Source: Candidatus Symbiopectobacterium endolongispinus (GTDB taxonomy: Bacteria; Pseudomonadota; Gammaproteobacteria; Enterobacterales; Enterobacteriaceae). From it: a DNA stretch of 64,000 bases. Positions within the stretch are counted from its first letter, which is position 1; each line of letters begins with the position of its first letter. The DNA lies in the NCBI RefSeq assembly GCF_018777385.1, contig NZ_JAFJYB010000001.1:372001-436000 (forward strand), in the 5' to 3' direction. Under the pieces are notes generated by a model. The model was not told the origin of the DNA. It ran no database searches and worked only from the letters and a program-made list of their open reading frames with translations. Positions 11,730 to 23,421 of this stretch are shown here, piece after piece. The position numbers and the translations under genes are program-made.

Positions 11730-12404
11730 ATGGACTATACGCTCACCCGCATAGAGCCGGACGGTGAGAATGACCGTTATCCCCTGCAACGCCAGGAGAT
11801 CGTTACCGATCCTCTGGAACAGCATGTTCACCGCAGTGTCTTCATGGGAAACCTGGAGCATGCCTTACACGACACGGTCAACTGGGGCCGCAAGAATTCA
11901 CTGTGGCCTTATAACTTCGGTCTTTCCTGCTGCTATGTGGAAATGGTGACCTCGTTCACTGCCGTGCATGACGTGGCGCGCTTTGGCTCTGAAGTATTAC
12001 GTGCTTCACCGCGTCAGGCTGACTTCATGGTGGTGGCTGGAACCTGTTTCACTAAAATGGCTCCGGTGATCCAACGCCTGTACGAACAGATGCTGGAGCC
12101 GAAATGGGTCATTTCCATGGGCGCGTGCGCTAACTCCGGCGGTATGTACGACATCTACTCTGTGGTGCAGGGCGTCGATAAGTTCCTGCCGGTGGACGTC
12201 TATATCCCGGGTTGCCCGCCGCGTCCTGAAGCGTATATGCAAGCGCTGTTGCTGCTCAAAGAGTCTATTGGTCAAGAGCGCCGCCCTCTGTCATGGGTGG
12301 TGGGAGAGCAGGGCGTGTATCGCGCCAACATGCAATCCGAGCGCGAACGCAAACGTGAAGAACGTATTGCGGTGACGAACCTGCGTTCGCCCGACGAGAT
12401 TTAA
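11730..12404 (+). CDS. nuoB: NADH-quinone oxidoreductase subunit B
   Basis: Peripheral-arm subunit that carries cluster N2, the last iron-sulfur centre before quinone. The 224-residue product (220 usual) shows the tandem cysteines of GLSCCYVEM, the third ligand in GTCFTKMAP and the fourth in [11 protein letters not shown]. The 112-base gap to nuoCD is the largest up to that point in the operon and shows no other gene. Intact. Confidence 0.97.
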   Translation: MDYTLTRIEPDGENDRYPLQRQEIVTDPLEQHVHRSVFMGNLEHALHDTVNWGRKNSLWPYNFGLSCCYVEMVTSFTAVHDVARFGSEVLRASPRQADFMVVAGTCFTKMAPVIQRLYEQMLEPKWVISMGACANSGGMYDIYSVVQGVDKFLPVDVYIPGCPPRPEAYMQALLLLKESIGQERRPLSWVVGEQGVYRANMQSERERKREERIAVTNLRSPDEI

Positions 12405-12516
12405 TCTGTTAATGGCAAGCAGATTGGCTGCGTAATATTACTCTCACAGGGTAGCAAGATAATAAACGGCAGTCGCACCATTAACAGAATGGCAAAATTA
12501 CCGTGGTGATATATTT

Positions 12517-14316
12517 ATGACAGATTTAACGACGCACGACCTCGCGCAGCCGGCCTGGGCTACCCGCGATCACCGGGATGATCCCGTCGTTGGCGAGCTG
12601 TGTAACCGTTTTGGACCCGAAGCCTTTACCGTGCAGGCAACCCGTACCGGGATGCCGGTTGTATGGGTAAAGCGTGAGCAATTACTGGACGTTGTCACGT
12701 TCCTGAAAAAACTCCCAAAACCCTATGTGATGCTGTTCGATCTGCATGGGGTGGACGAGCGCCTGCGCACACACCGTGAAGGCTTGCCTGCCGCAGACTA
12801 CTCTGTCTTCTATCACTTCATCTCCATTGAACGTAATCGCGACATCATGATCAAGGTGCCATTGTCTGAAAATGACCTGCGCCTGCCGACCATGGTGAAA
12901 CTGTTCCCTAACGCCAACTGGTATGAGCGTGAAGTATGGGACATGTTCGGTATTACGTTTGACGGACACCCGCACCTGACGCGCATCATGATGCCGCAGA
13001 CGTGGGAAGGTCACCCGCTGCGTAAAGACTACCCGGCGCGTGCCACCGAATTCGATCCCTTTGTGCTGACCAAGCAGAAAGAAAATCTGGAAATGGAATC
13101 TCTGACTTTCAAGCCTGAAGACTGGGGCATGAAGCGCGGGACGGAAAACGAAGATTTCATGTTCCTTAACCTCGGTCCGAACCACCCCTCATCACACGGG
13201 GCGTTCCGCATCATACTGCAACTGGATGGTGAAGAGGTTGTCGATTGTATTCCTGATGTGGGCTATCACCACCGTGGTGCGGAGAAAATGGGCGAGCGCC
13301 AGTCATGGCACAGCTATATCCCGTATACCGACCGTATCGAGTACCTGGGCGGCTGCGTCAATGAAATGCCCTATGTGTTAGCCGTAGAGAAACTGGCAGG
13401 GATCGTGGTGCCGGAACGTGTGAACGTTATCCGCGTCATGCTCTCAGAGCTGTTCAGAATAAACAGCCACCTGCTCTACATCAGTACCTTTATTCAAGAC
13501 GTCGGTGCCATGACGCCGGTCTTTTTTGCCTTTACCGATCGCCAGAAAATTTATGATTTGGTGGAAGCCATCACCGGTTTCCGTATGCACCCGGCCTGGT
13601 TCCGCATCGGTGGAGTGGCACACGATCTGCCGCGCGGCTGGGAACGTCTGCTGCGTGAGTTTTTGGACTGGATGCCCAAGCGTCTGGATACCTACGTTAC
13701 GGCTGCGCTGAAAAACACCATCCTCAAAGGACGTACTCAAGGCGTGGCGGCGTACAACGCTAAAGAAGCGCTGGAGTGGGGCGTCACTGGGGCGGGGTTG
13801 CGTGCTACCGGTATCGCGTTTGACGTGCGTAAATGGCGTCCGTATTCCGGCTATGAAAACTTTGACTTTGAAGTACCGGTCGGCGACGGCATCAGTGACT
13901 GCTATGCCCGCGTGATGCTGAAAGTGGAAGAGCTACGCCAGAGTCTGCGGATTCTGGAACAGTGCCTGAACAATATGCCGGAAGGCCCGTTCAAAGCCGA
14001 TCACCCGCTGACTACGCCGCCGCCGAAAGAGCGCACGTTGCAGCACATTGAAACGCTGATCAACCACTTCCTCCAGGTGTCCTGGGGGCCGGTGATGCCG
14101 GAAAACGAATCGTTCCAGATGATCGAAGCGACAAAAGGCATCAACAGTTATTACCTGACCAGCGACGGCGGCACCATGAGCTACCGCACCCGTATTCGCA
14201 CCCCAAGCTACGCGCATTTGCAGCAGATCCCTTCCGTGATTCGCGGTTGTCTGGTATCTGACCTGATCGTGTACCTCGGGAGTATTGATTTCGTTATGTC
14301 AGATGTGGATCGCTAA
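12517..14316 (+). CDS. nuoC: NADH-quinone oxidoreductase fused subunit CD
   Basis: In enterobacteria NuoC and NuoD are one polypeptide, and here the single 599-residue frame covers both. The C part (about 1-190) ends with the 30-kDa signature around [17 protein letters not shown] and [10 protein letters not shown]. The D part (about 210-599) holds [15 protein letters not shown] and [16 protein letters not shown], residues lining the quinone site. The end [11 protein letters not shown] is the usual one. Intact, no lesion over 1.8 kb. Confidence 0.97.
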   Translation: MTDLTTHDLAQPAWATRDHRDDPVVGELCNRFGPEAFTVQATRTGMPVVWVKREQLLDVVTFLKKLPKPYVMLFDLHGVDERLRTHREGLPAADYSVFYHFISIERNRDIMIKVPLSENDLRLPTMVKLFPNANWYEREVWDMFGITFDGHPHLTRIMMPQTWEGHPLRKDYPARATEFDPFVLTKQKENLEMESLTFKPEDWGMKRGTENEDFMFLNLGPNHPSSHGAFRIILQLDGEEVVDCIPDVGYHHRGAEKMGERQSWHSYIPYTDRIEYLGGCVNEMPYVLAVEKLAGIVVPERVNVIRVMLSELFRINSHLLYISTFIQDVGAMTPVFFAFTDRQKIYDLVEAITGFRMHPAWFRIGGVAHDLPRGWERLLREFLDWMPKRLDTYVTAALKNTILKGRTQGVAAYNAKEALEWGVTGAGLRATGIAFDVRKWRPYSGYENFDFEVPVGDGISDCYARVMLKVEELRQSLRILEQCLNNMPEGPFKADHPLTTPPPKERTLQHIETLINHFLQVSWGPVMPENESFQMIEATKGINSYYLTSDGGTMSYRTRIRTPSYAHLQQIPSVIRGCLVSDLIVYLGSIDFVMSDVDR

Positions 14317-14318
14317 TT

Positions 14319-14852
14319 ATGCATGATCAAGACACTCAACAACCTATTAACGCCGCAGCCGATGCCGCGCCGAACGAGTCTGTTTTTGTATTGAGCGACG
14401 CTGAGCGCGATGCCATCGAGCATGAAAAACATCACTACGAAGATGCGCGCGCGGCGTCCATCGAAGCGCTGAAAATTGTTCAGAAACATCGTGGCTGGGT
14501 GCCGGATGGCGCTATCCATGCCATTGCCGACATTCTGTGGATTCCGGCCAGCGATGTAGAAGGCGTGGCGACGTTTTACAGCCAGATTTTCCGTCAACCG
14601 GTTGGGCGTCACGTGATTCGCTATTGCGACAGCGTGGTGTGCTACATCAACGGTTTTCAGGGCGTGCAAGCGGCGCTGGAACGAAAACTGAAGATCAAGC
14701 CCGGTCAAACCACCTTTGACGGTCGTTTTACCCTGTTGCCGACCTGCTGCCTGGGCAACTGTGACAAAGGCCCGTCGATGATGATCGACGAGGATACGCA
14801 CAGCCATGTCAAGCCTGACGATATCGATTCGCTATTGGAGCCGTATCAATGA
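14319..14852 (+). CDS. nuoE: NADH-quinone oxidoreductase subunit E
   Basis: Thioredoxin-fold subunit of the NADH dehydrogenase module carrying the [2Fe-2S] cluster N1a. Ligands are visible in [12 protein letters not shown] and [13 protein letters not shown]. The product is 177 residues against 166 in E. coli; the extra residues are at a variable N-terminus ([20 protein letters not shown]). It starts 2 bases after nuoCD and overlaps nuoF by four bases (ATGA). Intact. Confidence 0.96.
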   Translation: MHDQDTQQPINAAADAAPNESVFVLSDAERDAIEHEKHHYEDARAASIEALKIVQKHRGWVPDGAIHAIADILWIPASDVEGVATFYSQIFRQPVGRHVIRYCDSVVCYINGFQGVQAALERKLKIKPGQTTFDGRFTLLPTCCLGNCDKGPSMMIDEDTHSHVKPDDIDSLLEPYQ

Positions 14853-16198
14853 GTATGAATAGGATTTTGACGCCCGAACAGCATCCGCTGACCTGGCGTC
14901 TGCGTGATGACAAGCAGCCGGTATGGATTGACGAATACCGCGCAAAGAATGGGTATGCGACGGCGCAGAAAGCGCTCAGCGGCATGGCACAGGATGAAGT
15001 GGTTAGCCTGGTAAAAGACGCGGGCCTGAAAGGGCGCGGCGGTGCAGGCTTCTCCACCGGTCTGAAATGGAGCCTGATGCCGAAAGACGAAAGCATGAAC
15101 ATTCGCTATCTGCTGTGTAACGCGGATGAGATGGAGCCGGGCACTTACAAAGACCGTTTGCTGATGGAACAACTGCCGCACCTGCTGGTGGAAGGCATGT
15201 TGATCAGCGCATTCGCCCTCAAAGCCTATCGCGGCTATATCTTTCTGCGTGGCGAATACGTAGAGGCTGCCGTTAACCTGCGTCGCGCCATCGAAGAAGC
15301 TAAACAGGCGGGCCTGCTTGGTAAAAATATTCTCGGCAGCGGATTCGATTTCGAGCTGTTCGTGCACACCGGTGCCGGGCGCTATATATGTGGTGAAGAA
15401 ACCGCGCTGATCAACTCATTGGAAGGCCGCCGCGCGAATCCGCGCTCCAAGCCACCGTTCCCTGCCTCTGCCGGTGCATGGGGCAAGCCGACCTGTGTAA
15501 ACAACGTGGAAACCCTGTGTAACGTGCCTGCGATTATCGCGCACGGTGCCGAATGGTATCAGGGGCTGTCTGCTGGCAAGAGTAAGGATGCAGGCACCAA
15601 GCTGATGGGATTCTCTGGCCGTGTGAAAAACCCCGGTTTGTGGGAACTGCCGTTTGGCACCTCAGCGCGTGAGATTTTGGAAGACTACGCGGGCGGCATG
15701 CGCGACGGGCTTAAATTCAAAGCCTGGCAGCCGGGCGGCGCGGGTACCGACTTCCTCACCGAAGCGCACCTTGACCTGCCGATGGATTTCGAACATATCG
15801 CCAAGGCAGGCAGCCGTCTCGGCACCGCGTTGGCCATGGCGGTCGATCACGAGATCAACATGGTGGGGCTGACTCGCAATCTGGAAGAGTTTTTTGCCCG
15901 TGAATCCTGTGGCTGGTGTACGCCGTGCCGCGATGGTTTACCGTGGAGTGTGAAGATCCTGCGTGCGCTGGAGCGAGGCGAAGGGCAACCCGGCGATATT
16001 GAAACGCTGGAGCAACTGTGCCGCTTCCTCGGGCCGGGCAACACCTTCTGCGCCCATGCGCCAGGTGCCGTTGAGCCGCTGCAAAGTGCTATCAAGTATT
16101 TCCGTGACGAATTTGAAGCGGGTATTGCGCCGCAATATCTGGGAAATACCAAAGCGATTGGCGGTATTCAGCCGAACCTGCTGAAAGAGCGTTGGTAA
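14849..16198 (+). CDS. nuoF: NADH-quinone oxidoreductase subunit F
   Basis: NADH- and FMN-binding subunit with cluster N3. The glycine-rich nucleotide site [13 protein letters not shown] and the [13 protein letters not shown] string are near the N-terminus; the cluster ligands are in [12 protein letters not shown] and a later cysteine near [11 protein letters not shown]. Length 449 (445 usual). The start overlaps the nuoE stop. Intact. Confidence 0.97.
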   Translation: MSMNRILTPEQHPLTWRLRDDKQPVWIDEYRAKNGYATAQKALSGMAQDEVVSLVKDAGLKGRGGAGFSTGLKWSLMPKDESMNIRYLLCNADEMEPGTYKDRLLMEQLPHLLVEGMLISAFALKAYRGYIFLRGEYVEAAVNLRRAIEEAKQAGLLGKNILGSGFDFELFVHTGAGRYICGEETALINSLEGRRANPRSKPPFPASAGAWGKPTCVNNVETLCNVPAIIAHGAEWYQGLSAGKSKDAGTKLMGFSGRVKNPGLWELPFGTSAREILEDYAGGMRDGLKFKAWQPGGAGTDFLTEAHLDLPMDFEHIAKAGSRLGTALAMAVDHEINMVGLTRNLEEFFARESCGWCTPCRDGLPWSVKILRALERGEGQPGDIETLEQLCRFLGPGNTFCAHAPGAVEPLQSAIKYFRDEFEAGIAPQYLGNTKAIGGIQPNLLKERW

Positions 16199-16306
16199 TC
16201 AAGCCGACAATAACAGGAGACGAAGCACGTCTCCGCTGGCGGATAGCCTGCTCTTATTACAGAATTTTTGATTAGCGCCTGTGGCAACACGGGCCATTAT
16301 GGAAGC

Positions 16307-19042
16307 ATGCTGACTATGGCTACGATTCATGTAGACGGCAAAGAGTATGAGGTGAACGGCTCGGACAACCTGCTAGAGGCTTGTCTGACGCTGGGGCTTG
16401 ATATTCCTTACTTTTGCTGGCATCCCGCGCTGGGTAGCGTCGGTTCCTGCCGCCTCTGCGCGGTGAAGCAGTACCAGAATGCGGAGGACACGCGTGGCCG
16501 TCTGGTCATGTCCTGCATGACCCCCGCAACCGATGGCGCGTTTATCGCCATCGACGATGAGGAAGCCAAACTGTTCCGTAAAACCATCGTCGAATTCCTG
16601 ATGACCAACCACCCGCACGACTGCCCGGTCTGCGAAGAGGGTGGCAACTGTCATTTGCAGGATATGACGGTGATGACGGGACACAACTTCCGCCGTTATC
16701 GCTTTACCAAACGTACTCACCGCAATCAGGATCTGGGGCCGTTTATCTCTCATGAGATGAACCGCTGCATCGCCTGCTATCGCTGTGTGCGTTACTACAA
16801 GGATTACGCCGGTGGCACCGATCTGGGCGTGTATGGTGCCCATGACAACGTCTACTTTGGCCGGCCTGAAGATGGCGTACTGGAAAGCGAATTTTCCGGC
16901 AACCTGGTCGAAATGTGTCCTACCGGGGTGTTCACCGATAAAACCCACTCTGCGCGCTATAACCGCAAATGGGATATGCAGTTTGCGCCCAGCGTCTGCC
17001 AGCAGTGCAGCGTCGGGTGTAACACCAGCCCGGGCGAACGTTACGGTGAGCTGCGTCGTATCGAAAACCGCTACAACGGTAGCGTGAACCACTATTTCCT
17101 GTGTGACCGTGGCCGTTTTGGTTATGGCTACGTCAACGCGAAAGATCGTCCGTGTCAGCCATTGCAGCGTCGTGGCGATGACTGGATTGCCATGAACGCC
17201 GATCAAGCGCTGCAAGGGGCGGCTGATGTGCTGCGCCAGTCAAAACGTGTCATCGGCATTGGCTCTCCGCGTGCCAGCGTAGAAAGCAACTTTGCGCTGC
17301 GTGAACTGGTGGGAGCGGAAAGCTTCTACACCGGTATTGCCCACGCTGAGCTGGCGCGTCTACAACTGATCCTCAACGTGTTGCGCGACAGCGGTGTACG
17401 CACCCCGATGCTGCGTGATATCGAAAGCTATGACGCCGTACTGGTGCTGGGGGAAGATTTGACCCAAACCGGCGCGCGTATCGCGCTGGCGGTACGTCAG
17501 GCGGTGAAGGGGAAAGCGCGTGAAATGGCGGCTGCGCAAAAAGTAGCAGACTGGCAGATTGCGGCAATTCTCAACATTGGCCAACACGCCAAGCATCCGC
17601 TGTTTATGACATCGGTAGATAAAACGCGTCTGGATGATATCGCTGCCTGGAACTACCGTGCACCGGTAGAGGATCAGGCGCGCCTTGGCTTCGCCATCGC
17701 TCATGCGTTGGATGAAAATGCCCCGGCAGTCACCGATTTGGATGCTTCTCTGGCACCGAAAGTTGACGTTATCGTGCAGGCACTGGCTGGTGCGAAAAAA
17801 CCGCTGATTATCTCTGGTACCCATTCTGGTAGCGAAGCGATTATCGAAGCGGCTGCCAACGTGGCGAAAGCGCTTAAACAACGCGGTTCTGATGTCGGAG
17901 TGACCTTTGTTGCCTCCGCTGCAAACAGTATTGGCCTGTCAATGATTGGCGGCGGTTCGCTGGACGATGCGCTGGCACAGTTGGAGAGCGGTGCTGCCGA
18001 TAGCGTGGTGGTGCTGGAAAACGATCTCTATCGTCATGCCCCGCAGGCGCGTGTGGATGCGGGGCTGGCTAAAGCCACCAATCTGATCGTGATGGATCAT
18101 CAGCGCACCGCGATCATGGATAAAGCGTCGTTGATCCTCTCTGCCGCCAGCTTTGCTGAAAGCGACGGTACGCTGATCAATCAGGAAGGCCGCGCTCAGC
18201 GTTTCTTCCAGGTGTACGATCCGGCCTACTATGACAACAGCGTGGTAATGCTGGAAAGCTGGCGTTGGTTGCATTCGCTGGCGACCACCTATCAGAGTCG
18301 TAAGGTCGATTGGACACAACTGGATCACGTGATTGATGCCTGTGTGACGGCGTTGCCGCAGTTAGCAGGTATCAAAGACGCTGCGCCAGACGCCAATTTC
18401 CGTATCAACGGGCAGAAACTGGCGCGTTCACCCAATCGCTCCAGTGGCCGTACCTCAATGCGCGCCAATATCAGCGTGCATGAACTGCGTCAGCCACAAG
18501 ACAAAGACACGATGTTCGCCTTCTCGATGGAAGGAAACAACAGCCCGACAGCCGCGCGCCAGCAGATTCCGTTTGCCTGGTCTCCCGGTTGGAACTCACC
18601 TCAGGCATGGAACAAATTCCAGGACGAAGTGGGCGGTCACCTTCGCCACGGCGATCCGGGTGTGCGCTTGATCGAAGCGGGCGAAGGCCAACTGGGTTAC
18701 TTCGACGCCATTCCGGCAGCGTTTAACGCACAGCCTGGACAGTGGCGTGTAGCACCTTACTACCATCTGTTCGGCAGTGAAGAGATGACACAGCGCTCTA
18801 CAGTTATCCAACAACGTATGGATGAGGCTTACGTGATGGTCAGTCTCGCCGATGCGGCGCTGCTGGGCGTTAACGCAGGCGCGCTGCTTGAGCTGCGCTG
18901 TCAGGGGCAGACCCTGCGTCTGCCGCTGCGCCTGAGCGACGCTTTGCGTCAGGGACAGGTTGGATTGCCGTTAGGGTTCCCGGGTATTGTGCCGTCGTTG
19001 GCAGGGGCAACCATTGAAAGTCTGCGGGAGGCTGCACAATGA
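16307..19042 (+). CDS. nuoG: NADH-quinone oxidoreductase subunit G
   Basis: Largest peripheral subunit, with a ferredoxin-like N-terminus and a molybdopterin-oxidoreductase-like C-terminal domain. I choose ATG 16307 ([16 protein letters not shown]); the frame is open further upstream to 16268 but that part does not resemble NuoG. About 911 residues result (908-910 usual). The [2Fe-2S] ligands are in [15 protein letters not shown], the N5/N4 ligands in [14 protein letters not shown] and [13 protein letters not shown], and the enterobacterial extra cluster N7 motif CQQCSVGC is present. Intact over 2.7 kb. Confidence 0.96.
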   Translation: MLTMATIHVDGKEYEVNGSDNLLEACLTLGLDIPYFCWHPALGSVGSCRLCAVKQYQNAEDTRGRLVMSCMTPATDGAFIAIDDEEAKLFRKTIVEFLMTNHPHDCPVCEEGGNCHLQDMTVMTGHNFRRYRFTKRTHRNQDLGPFISHEMNRCIACYRCVRYYKDYAGGTDLGVYGAHDNVYFGRPEDGVLESEFSGNLVEMCPTGVFTDKTHSARYNRKWDMQFAPSVCQQCSVGCNTSPGERYGELRRIENRYNGSVNHYFLCDRGRFGYGYVNAKDRPCQPLQRRGDDWIAMNADQALQGAADVLRQSKRVIGIGSPRASVESNFALRELVGAESFYTGIAHAELARLQLILNVLRDSGVRTPMLRDIESYDAVLVLGEDLTQTGARIALAVRQAVKGKAREMAAAQKVADWQIAAILNIGQHAKHPLFMTSVDKTRLDDIAAWNYRAPVEDQARLGFAIAHALDENAPAVTDLDASLAPKVDVIVQALAGAKKPLIISGTHSGSEAIIEAAANVAKALKQRGSDVGVTFVASAANSIGLSMIGGGSLDDALAQLESGAADSVVVLENDLYRHAPQARVDAGLAKATNLIVMDHQRTAIMDKASLILSAASFAESDGTLINQEGRAQRFFQVYDPAYYDNSVVMLESWRWLHSLATTYQSRKVDWTQLDHVIDACVTALPQLAGIKDAAPDANFRINGQKLARSPNRSSGRTSMRANISVHELRQPQDKDTMFAFSMEGNNSPTAARQQIPFAWSPGWNSPQAWNKFQDEVGGHLRHGDPGVRLIEAGEGQLGYFDAIPAAFNAQPGQWRVAPYYHLFGSEEMTQRSTVIQQRMDEAYVMVSLADAALLGVNAGALLELRCQGQTLRLPLRLSDALRQGQVGLPLGFPGIVPSLAGATIESLREAAQ

Positions 19043-20016
19043 GCTGGTTAACACCGGAGGTTATGGATACCTTGATCGCCGTCGGCAAAGCCGTGGTGAT
19101 CCTGCTGGTGGTAGTCACCTGCGGCGCATTCATGAGTATGGGCGAACGTCGTCTTCTCGGGCTGTTCCAGGGGCGTTACGGGCCAAACCGTGTAGGCTGG
19201 GGCGGGTCGTTGCAGCTGGTCGCTGACATAATCAAGATGTTCTTCAAAGAGGACTGGGTGCCGCGCTTTACCGACCGCGTGATTTTCACGCTGGCACCGG
19301 TGATTGCCTTTACTTCGCTATTGCTTTCGTTTGCCATTGTGCCGGTCACTCCGACCTGGGGCGTTGCCGATTTAAACATCGGCCTGCTGTTCTTCCTGAT
19401 GATGGCGGGGCTGGCGGTGTATGCCGTGCTGTTCGCCGGTTGGGCGAGCGGTAACAAATACTCTCTGTTGGGGGCGGTGCGTGCATCAGCACAAACGCTG
19501 AGCTACGAAGTGTTTCTCGGCCTATCGCTGATGGGTGTGGTCGCACAGGCGGGCTCGTTCAACATGCGCGATATCGTCGAATCCCAAGCGCACTTATGGA
19601 ACGTGATTCCGCAGTTCTTCGGTTTTGTGACGTTTGCTATCGCCAGTGTGGCGGTGTGTCACCGCCATCCTTTCGACCAACCGGAAGCGGAGCAGGAACT
19701 GGCGGATGGTTACCACATTGAATATTCCGGTATGAAATTCGGTCTGTTCTTCGTGGGGGAATACATTGGCATCGTGACCGTATCGGCTCTGATGGTAACG
19801 CTGTTCTTCGGTGGCTGGCATGGGCCATTCTTACCGCCTTTCGTTTGGTTTGCGCTGAAAACCGGCTTCTTCATGATGATGTTCATCCTGATCCGTGCCT
19901 CGTTGCCGCGTCCGTGCTATGACCAGGTGATGACCTTCGGGTGGACCGTCTGTTTGCCGTTAACGCTGCTCAATCTGCTGGCGACGGCGGCCGTGATTTT
20001 GTACAACGCACACTAA
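19039..20016 (+). CDS. nuoH: NADH-quinone oxidoreductase subunit H
   Basis: Membrane subunit that forms much of the quinone chamber. Length 325, as usual. Conserved loop residues are seen in [19 protein letters not shown] and in [20 protein letters not shown], the acidic loop between membrane segments. The ATG overlaps the nuoG stop. Intact. Confidence 0.97.
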   Translation: MSWLTPEVMDTLIAVGKAVVILLVVVTCGAFMSMGERRLLGLFQGRYGPNRVGWGGSLQLVADIIKMFFKEDWVPRFTDRVIFTLAPVIAFTSLLLSFAIVPVTPTWGVADLNIGLLFFLMMAGLAVYAVLFAGWASGNKYSLLGAVRASAQTLSYEVFLGLSLMGVVAQAGSFNMRDIVESQAHLWNVIPQFFGFVTFAIASVAVCHRHPFDQPEAEQELADGYHIEYSGMKFGLFFVGEYIGIVTVSALMVTLFFGGWHGPFLPPFVWFALKTGFFMMMFILIRASLPRPCYDQVMTFGWTVCLPLTLLNLLATAAVILYNAH

Positions 20017-20029
20017 AGGGAACTGAACC

Positions 20030-20572
20030 ATGAAGATAAAAGACATTGTGGTTGGTTTCGGTACCCAGGTACGCAGTATCTGTATTGTCGGGTCCAACGC
20101 CTTCAAAAAGCGTGAAACCAAAATGTATCCGGAAGAGCCGGTTAACCCACCCCCACGCTACCGTGGCCGTATTGTGCTGACGCGCGATCCGGATGGTGAG
20201 GAGCGCTGTGTTGCTTGTAACCTGTGCGCCGTGGCCTGTCCGGTCGGCTGTATCTCGTTGCAGAAAGCGGAAATGAAGGATGGCCGTTGGTATCCCGAAT
20301 TTTTCCGCATCAACTTCTCGCGTTGCATTTTTTGCGGGTTTTGCGAAGAAGCGTGCCCGACCACCGCGATTCAGCTGACGCCGGATTTTGAAATGGGCGA
20401 GTACAAGCGCCAGGATCTGGTGTACGAAAAACAAGATCTGTTGATCTCTGGGCCCGGTAAATACCCGGAATACAACTTCTACCGGATGGCGGGTATGGCT
20501 ATCGATGGGAAAGAGAAGGGCGACGCCGAAAACGAAGCAAAACCCATTGATGTAAAAGGCATTTTGCCCTAA
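20030..20572 (+). CDS. nuoI: NADH-quinone oxidoreductase subunit I
   Basis: Carries the two tetranuclear clusters N6a and N6b. Both eight-cysteine ferredoxin motifs are complete: [15 protein letters not shown] and [13 protein letters not shown]. Length 180, identical to the usual. It follows nuoH after 13 bases and precedes nuoJ by 10. Intact. Confidence 0.97.
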   Translation: MKIKDIVVGFGTQVRSICIVGSNAFKKRETKMYPEEPVNPPPRYRGRIVLTRDPDGEERCVACNLCAVACPVGCISLQKAEMKDGRWYPEFFRINFSRCIFCGFCEEACPTTAIQLTPDFEMGEYKRQDLVYEKQDLLISGPGKYPEYNFYRMAGMAIDGKEKGDAENEAKPIDVKGILP

Positions 20573-20582
20573 GGAGCCGAGC

Positions 20583-21131
20583 ATGGAATTCGCGTTTTAT
20601 GCATCGGGGTTAATCGCCATTCTGGCGACCATACGTGTGATTACCCACACTAACCCCGTACATGCATTGTTGTATTTAATCGTCTCGCTGCTGTCTATCT
20701 CCGGCGTATTTTTCTCGCTGGGGGCCTATTTCGCCGGTGCGGTGGAAATCATCGTTTATGCCGGTGCCATCATGGTACTGTTCGTGTTTGTGGTGATGAT
20801 GCTCAACCTTGGCAACAGCGTAACCGAGCAGGAAAGCGCCTGGCTGAAGCCGGGCGTGTGGATTGGTCCTGGTCTGCTTTCGCTGCTGCTGCTGATTGTG
20901 GTGGTCAGGGCGATTTTCAGCCTGAGCGGCGCGGAAATTTCCGGTGCGGTAATCGACGCCAAAGCCGTGGGGATCACGCTGTTTGGGCCGTGTGTGCTGG
21001 CGGTTGAACTGACCTCCATGCTGCTGCTGGCCGGGCTGGTGGTTGCGTTCCACGTAGGCCGTGAAGACAAAATGCTCGATAAGCAGCCGAAAGAAGATGC
21101 AGAGAAAAAACTGGCGGAGGAGCGCGCATGA
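20583..21131 (+). CDS. nuoJ: NADH-quinone oxidoreductase subunit J
   Basis: Hydrophobic subunit with five predicted membrane segments over 182 residues (184 usual). The characteristic [22 protein letters not shown] segment, which contains the pi-bulge helix of the family, is read as [15 protein letters not shown] plus [10 protein letters not shown] here. The C-terminal tail is charged. It overlaps nuoK by four bases. Intact. Confidence 0.96.
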   Translation: MEFAFYASGLIAILATIRVITHTNPVHALLYLIVSLLSISGVFFSLGAYFAGAVEIIVYAGAIMVLFVFVVMMLNLGNSVTEQESAWLKPGVWIGPGLLSLLLLIVVVRAIFSLSGAEISGAVIDAKAVGITLFGPCVLAVELTSMLLLAGLVVAFHVGREDKMLDKQPKEDAEKKLAEERA

Positions 21132-21430
21132 TCCCGTTACAACATGGGCTGGCCCTGGCTGCCATTTTATTTCTGCTCGGGCTGACTGGTCTGATTATTC
21201 GGCGTAACCTATTGTTTATACTGATCAGTCTGGAAGTGATGATCAATGCCGCCGCGCTGGCGTTTGTGGTTGCCGGCAGCTATTGGGGGCACGCGGATGG
21301 ACAGGTTATGTATGTTCTGGCGATCACGCTGGCGGCAGCGGAAGCCAGTATCGGTCTGGCGCTCTTGTTCCAGATGTATCGCCGTCGTCATACCCTGAAT
21401 ATCGATACTGTCAGTGAGATGCGCGGATGA
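21128..21430 (+). CDS. nuoK: NADH-quinone oxidoreductase subunit K
   Basis: A 100-residue subunit with three membrane helices, exactly the usual length. The two buried glutamates of the family are in [12 protein letters not shown] and [13 protein letters not shown]. Start and stop both overlap the neighbours by four bases, typical of translational coupling in this operon. Intact. Confidence 0.97.
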   Translation: MIPLQHGLALAAILFLLGLTGLIIRRNLLFILISLEVMINAAALAFVVAGSYWGHADGQVMYVLAITLAAAEASIGLALLFQMYRRRHTLNIDTVSEMRG

Positions 21431-23277
21431 ACTTACTCTACTTAACAATATTATTCCCGCTGCTCGGCTTTTTGCTGTTGGCATTTTCACGCGGTCGTTG
21501 GTCGGAAAACACCGCCGCTACCGTGGGCGTGGGTTCTATCGGGTTGGCCGCATTGACCACCTGCTGGGTCGCGATTGATTTCTTTGCGCAGCACCATGAA
21601 GGCGGCGTAACCTTTTTCAATCAACATCTGTGGACCTGGATGGCTGTAGGCAACTTTGATATTGCCTTCCGTCTGGCGCTGGATGGCCTGTCTCTTACCA
21701 TGCTGTCGGTGGTGACGGGGGTAGGCTTCTTTATCCATCTGTTCGCCTCCTGGTATATGCGCGGTGAAGAGGGGTACTCTCGCTTCTTCGCCTACACCAA
21801 CCTGTTTATTGCCAGCATGGTGATTCTGGTGTTGGCGGACAACCTGCTGCTGATGTATCTCGGCTTGGAAGGGGTAGGGCTGTGCAGTTATCTGCTGATC
21901 GGTTTCTACTACACCAATCCGAAGAACGGTGCAGCGGCGATGAAAGCCTTCGTCGTGACGCGCGTCGGTGACGTGTTCCTGGCGTTCGCGCTGTTCATCC
22001 TGTTCAAAGAGCTGGGCACGCTCAATTTCCGCGAACTGATGGTGTTGGCACCGCAGAAACTGGCAGAATGGTCTCCGGCGATTACCTGGGCAACGCTGAT
22101 GTTGCTGGGCGGCGCTGTGGGTAAATCTGCCCAGTTGCCGCTGCAAACTTGGCTGGCGGATGCGATGGCAGGCCCGACTCCCGTCTCTGCGTTGATTCAC
22201 GCTGCGACCATGGTGACGGCAGGGGTTTACCTGATTGCCCGTACGCACGGCTTGTTCCTGATGGCGCCAGATGTACTGCATCTGGTGGGCGTTGTCGGTG
22301 CCGTAACACTGGTGCTGGCGGGGTTTGCCGCACTGGTACAGAGCGACATCAAACGCGTGTTGGCCTACTCCACCATGAGCCAGATCGGTTACATGTTCCT
22401 GGCGTTGGGCGTGCAGGCGTGGGACGCGGCGATTTTCCACCTGATGACGCATGCCTTCTTTAAAGCATTGCTGTTCCTGGCCTCTGGCTCGGTGATTCTT
22501 GCCTGCCATCACGAACAGAACATCTTCAAGATGGGCGGGCTGCGTAAAACGATTCCGCTGGCGTATGTCAGCTTCCTGATTGGCGGCTCGGCGTTGGCAG
22601 CGCTGCCGTTGGTTACCGCAGGCTTCTTCAGTAAAGATGAAATTCTGGCGGGCGCCTGGGCTAACGGTCATATGGATCTGATGATGGCGGGGCTGGCCGG
22701 GGCGTTTATGACGTCGCTTTATACCTTCCGCATGATTTTCATCGTGTTCCATAGTGAAGCGAAGACCAAAGCGCACGCAGGCAAAGGACTGTCTCACCAC
22801 ATTCCTTTGCTGGTGCTGATGGTGCTCTCCACTTTCGTTGGTGCACTGATTGTGCCGCCGTTGCACGGCGTGCTGCCGCAGACCACGGAACTCGACAATG
22901 ACCGTACTTTGACGCTGGAAATCGCGTCTGGCGTGGTAGCGATTGCCGGTATTCTGCTGGCTGCCGTGCTGTGGCTGGGTAAACGTCAGTTCGTGACCAG
23001 CGTAGCGCAGAGTGCACCGGGTCGCTTCTTCTCCACTTGGTGGTTCCACGCCTGGGGATTTGACTGGCTGTATGGCAAAGTCTTCGTACAACCGTATCTG
23101 GCGATTGCCAAACTGCTACAGCGCGATCCGTTGAACGCGATGATGGGCTTGCCTGCCGTGGTGGTGCGTTGGGGCAACAAATGGTTGGCCGTCAGTCAGA
23201 ATGGTCAACTGCGCTGGTATGTTGCGTCAATGGGCGTAGGGGCGGTTGTGGTGCTGGCATTGTTACAGTTTATCTGA
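21427..23277 (+). CDS. nuoL: NADH-quinone oxidoreductase subunit L
   Basis: Distal antiporter-like proton-pumping subunit. Length 616 (613 usual). The key lysine and glutamate strings are visible: [40 protein letters not shown] and [15 protein letters not shown]. The long lateral helix lies at the C-terminal end. It is followed by a 144-base gap before nuoM. Intact. Confidence 0.97.
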   Translation: MNLLYLTILFPLLGFLLLAFSRGRWSENTAATVGVGSIGLAALTTCWVAIDFFAQHHEGGVTFFNQHLWTWMAVGNFDIAFRLALDGLSLTMLSVVTGVGFFIHLFASWYMRGEEGYSRFFAYTNLFIASMVILVLADNLLLMYLGLEGVGLCSYLLIGFYYTNPKNGAAAMKAFVVTRVGDVFLAFALFILFKELGTLNFRELMVLAPQKLAEWSPAITWATLMLLGGAVGKSAQLPLQTWLADAMAGPTPVSALIHAATMVTAGVYLIARTHGLFLMAPDVLHLVGVVGAVTLVLAGFAALVQSDIKRVLAYSTMSQIGYMFLALGVQAWDAAIFHLMTHAFFKALLFLASGSVILACHHEQNIFKMGGLRKTIPLAYVSFLIGGSALAALPLVTAGFFSKDEILAGAWANGHMDLMMAGLAGAFMTSLYTFRMIFIVFHSEAKTKAHAGKGLSHHIPLLVLMVLSTFVGALIVPPLHGVLPQTTELDNDRTLTLEIASGVVAIAGILLAAVLWLGKRQFVTSVAQSAPGRFFSTWWFHAWGFDWLYGKVFVQPYLAIAKLLQRDPLNAMMGLPAVVVRWGNKWLAVSQNGQLRWYVASMGVGAVVVLALLQFI

Positions 23278-23421
23278 TGGCCTGTTATCTGATGAAACAG
23301 TGTCGTGAGATAAACGCGATGAAAGACACGCAGTAATGATGCGCAGGGGCGGGAGGCCAAGAGTAATGGCTTCCGCCACAGCAAGTTTTCAGATTTCTTA
23401 AAATTAGGGACGCAAAACGCC

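Noticed and set aside
21487-23091. 534-codon open frame on the minus strand inside nuoL
   Set aside because: It is the complement of nuoL, rich in His, Gln and Arg as expected for the reverse of a GC-rich membrane-protein gene, and has no family motif.
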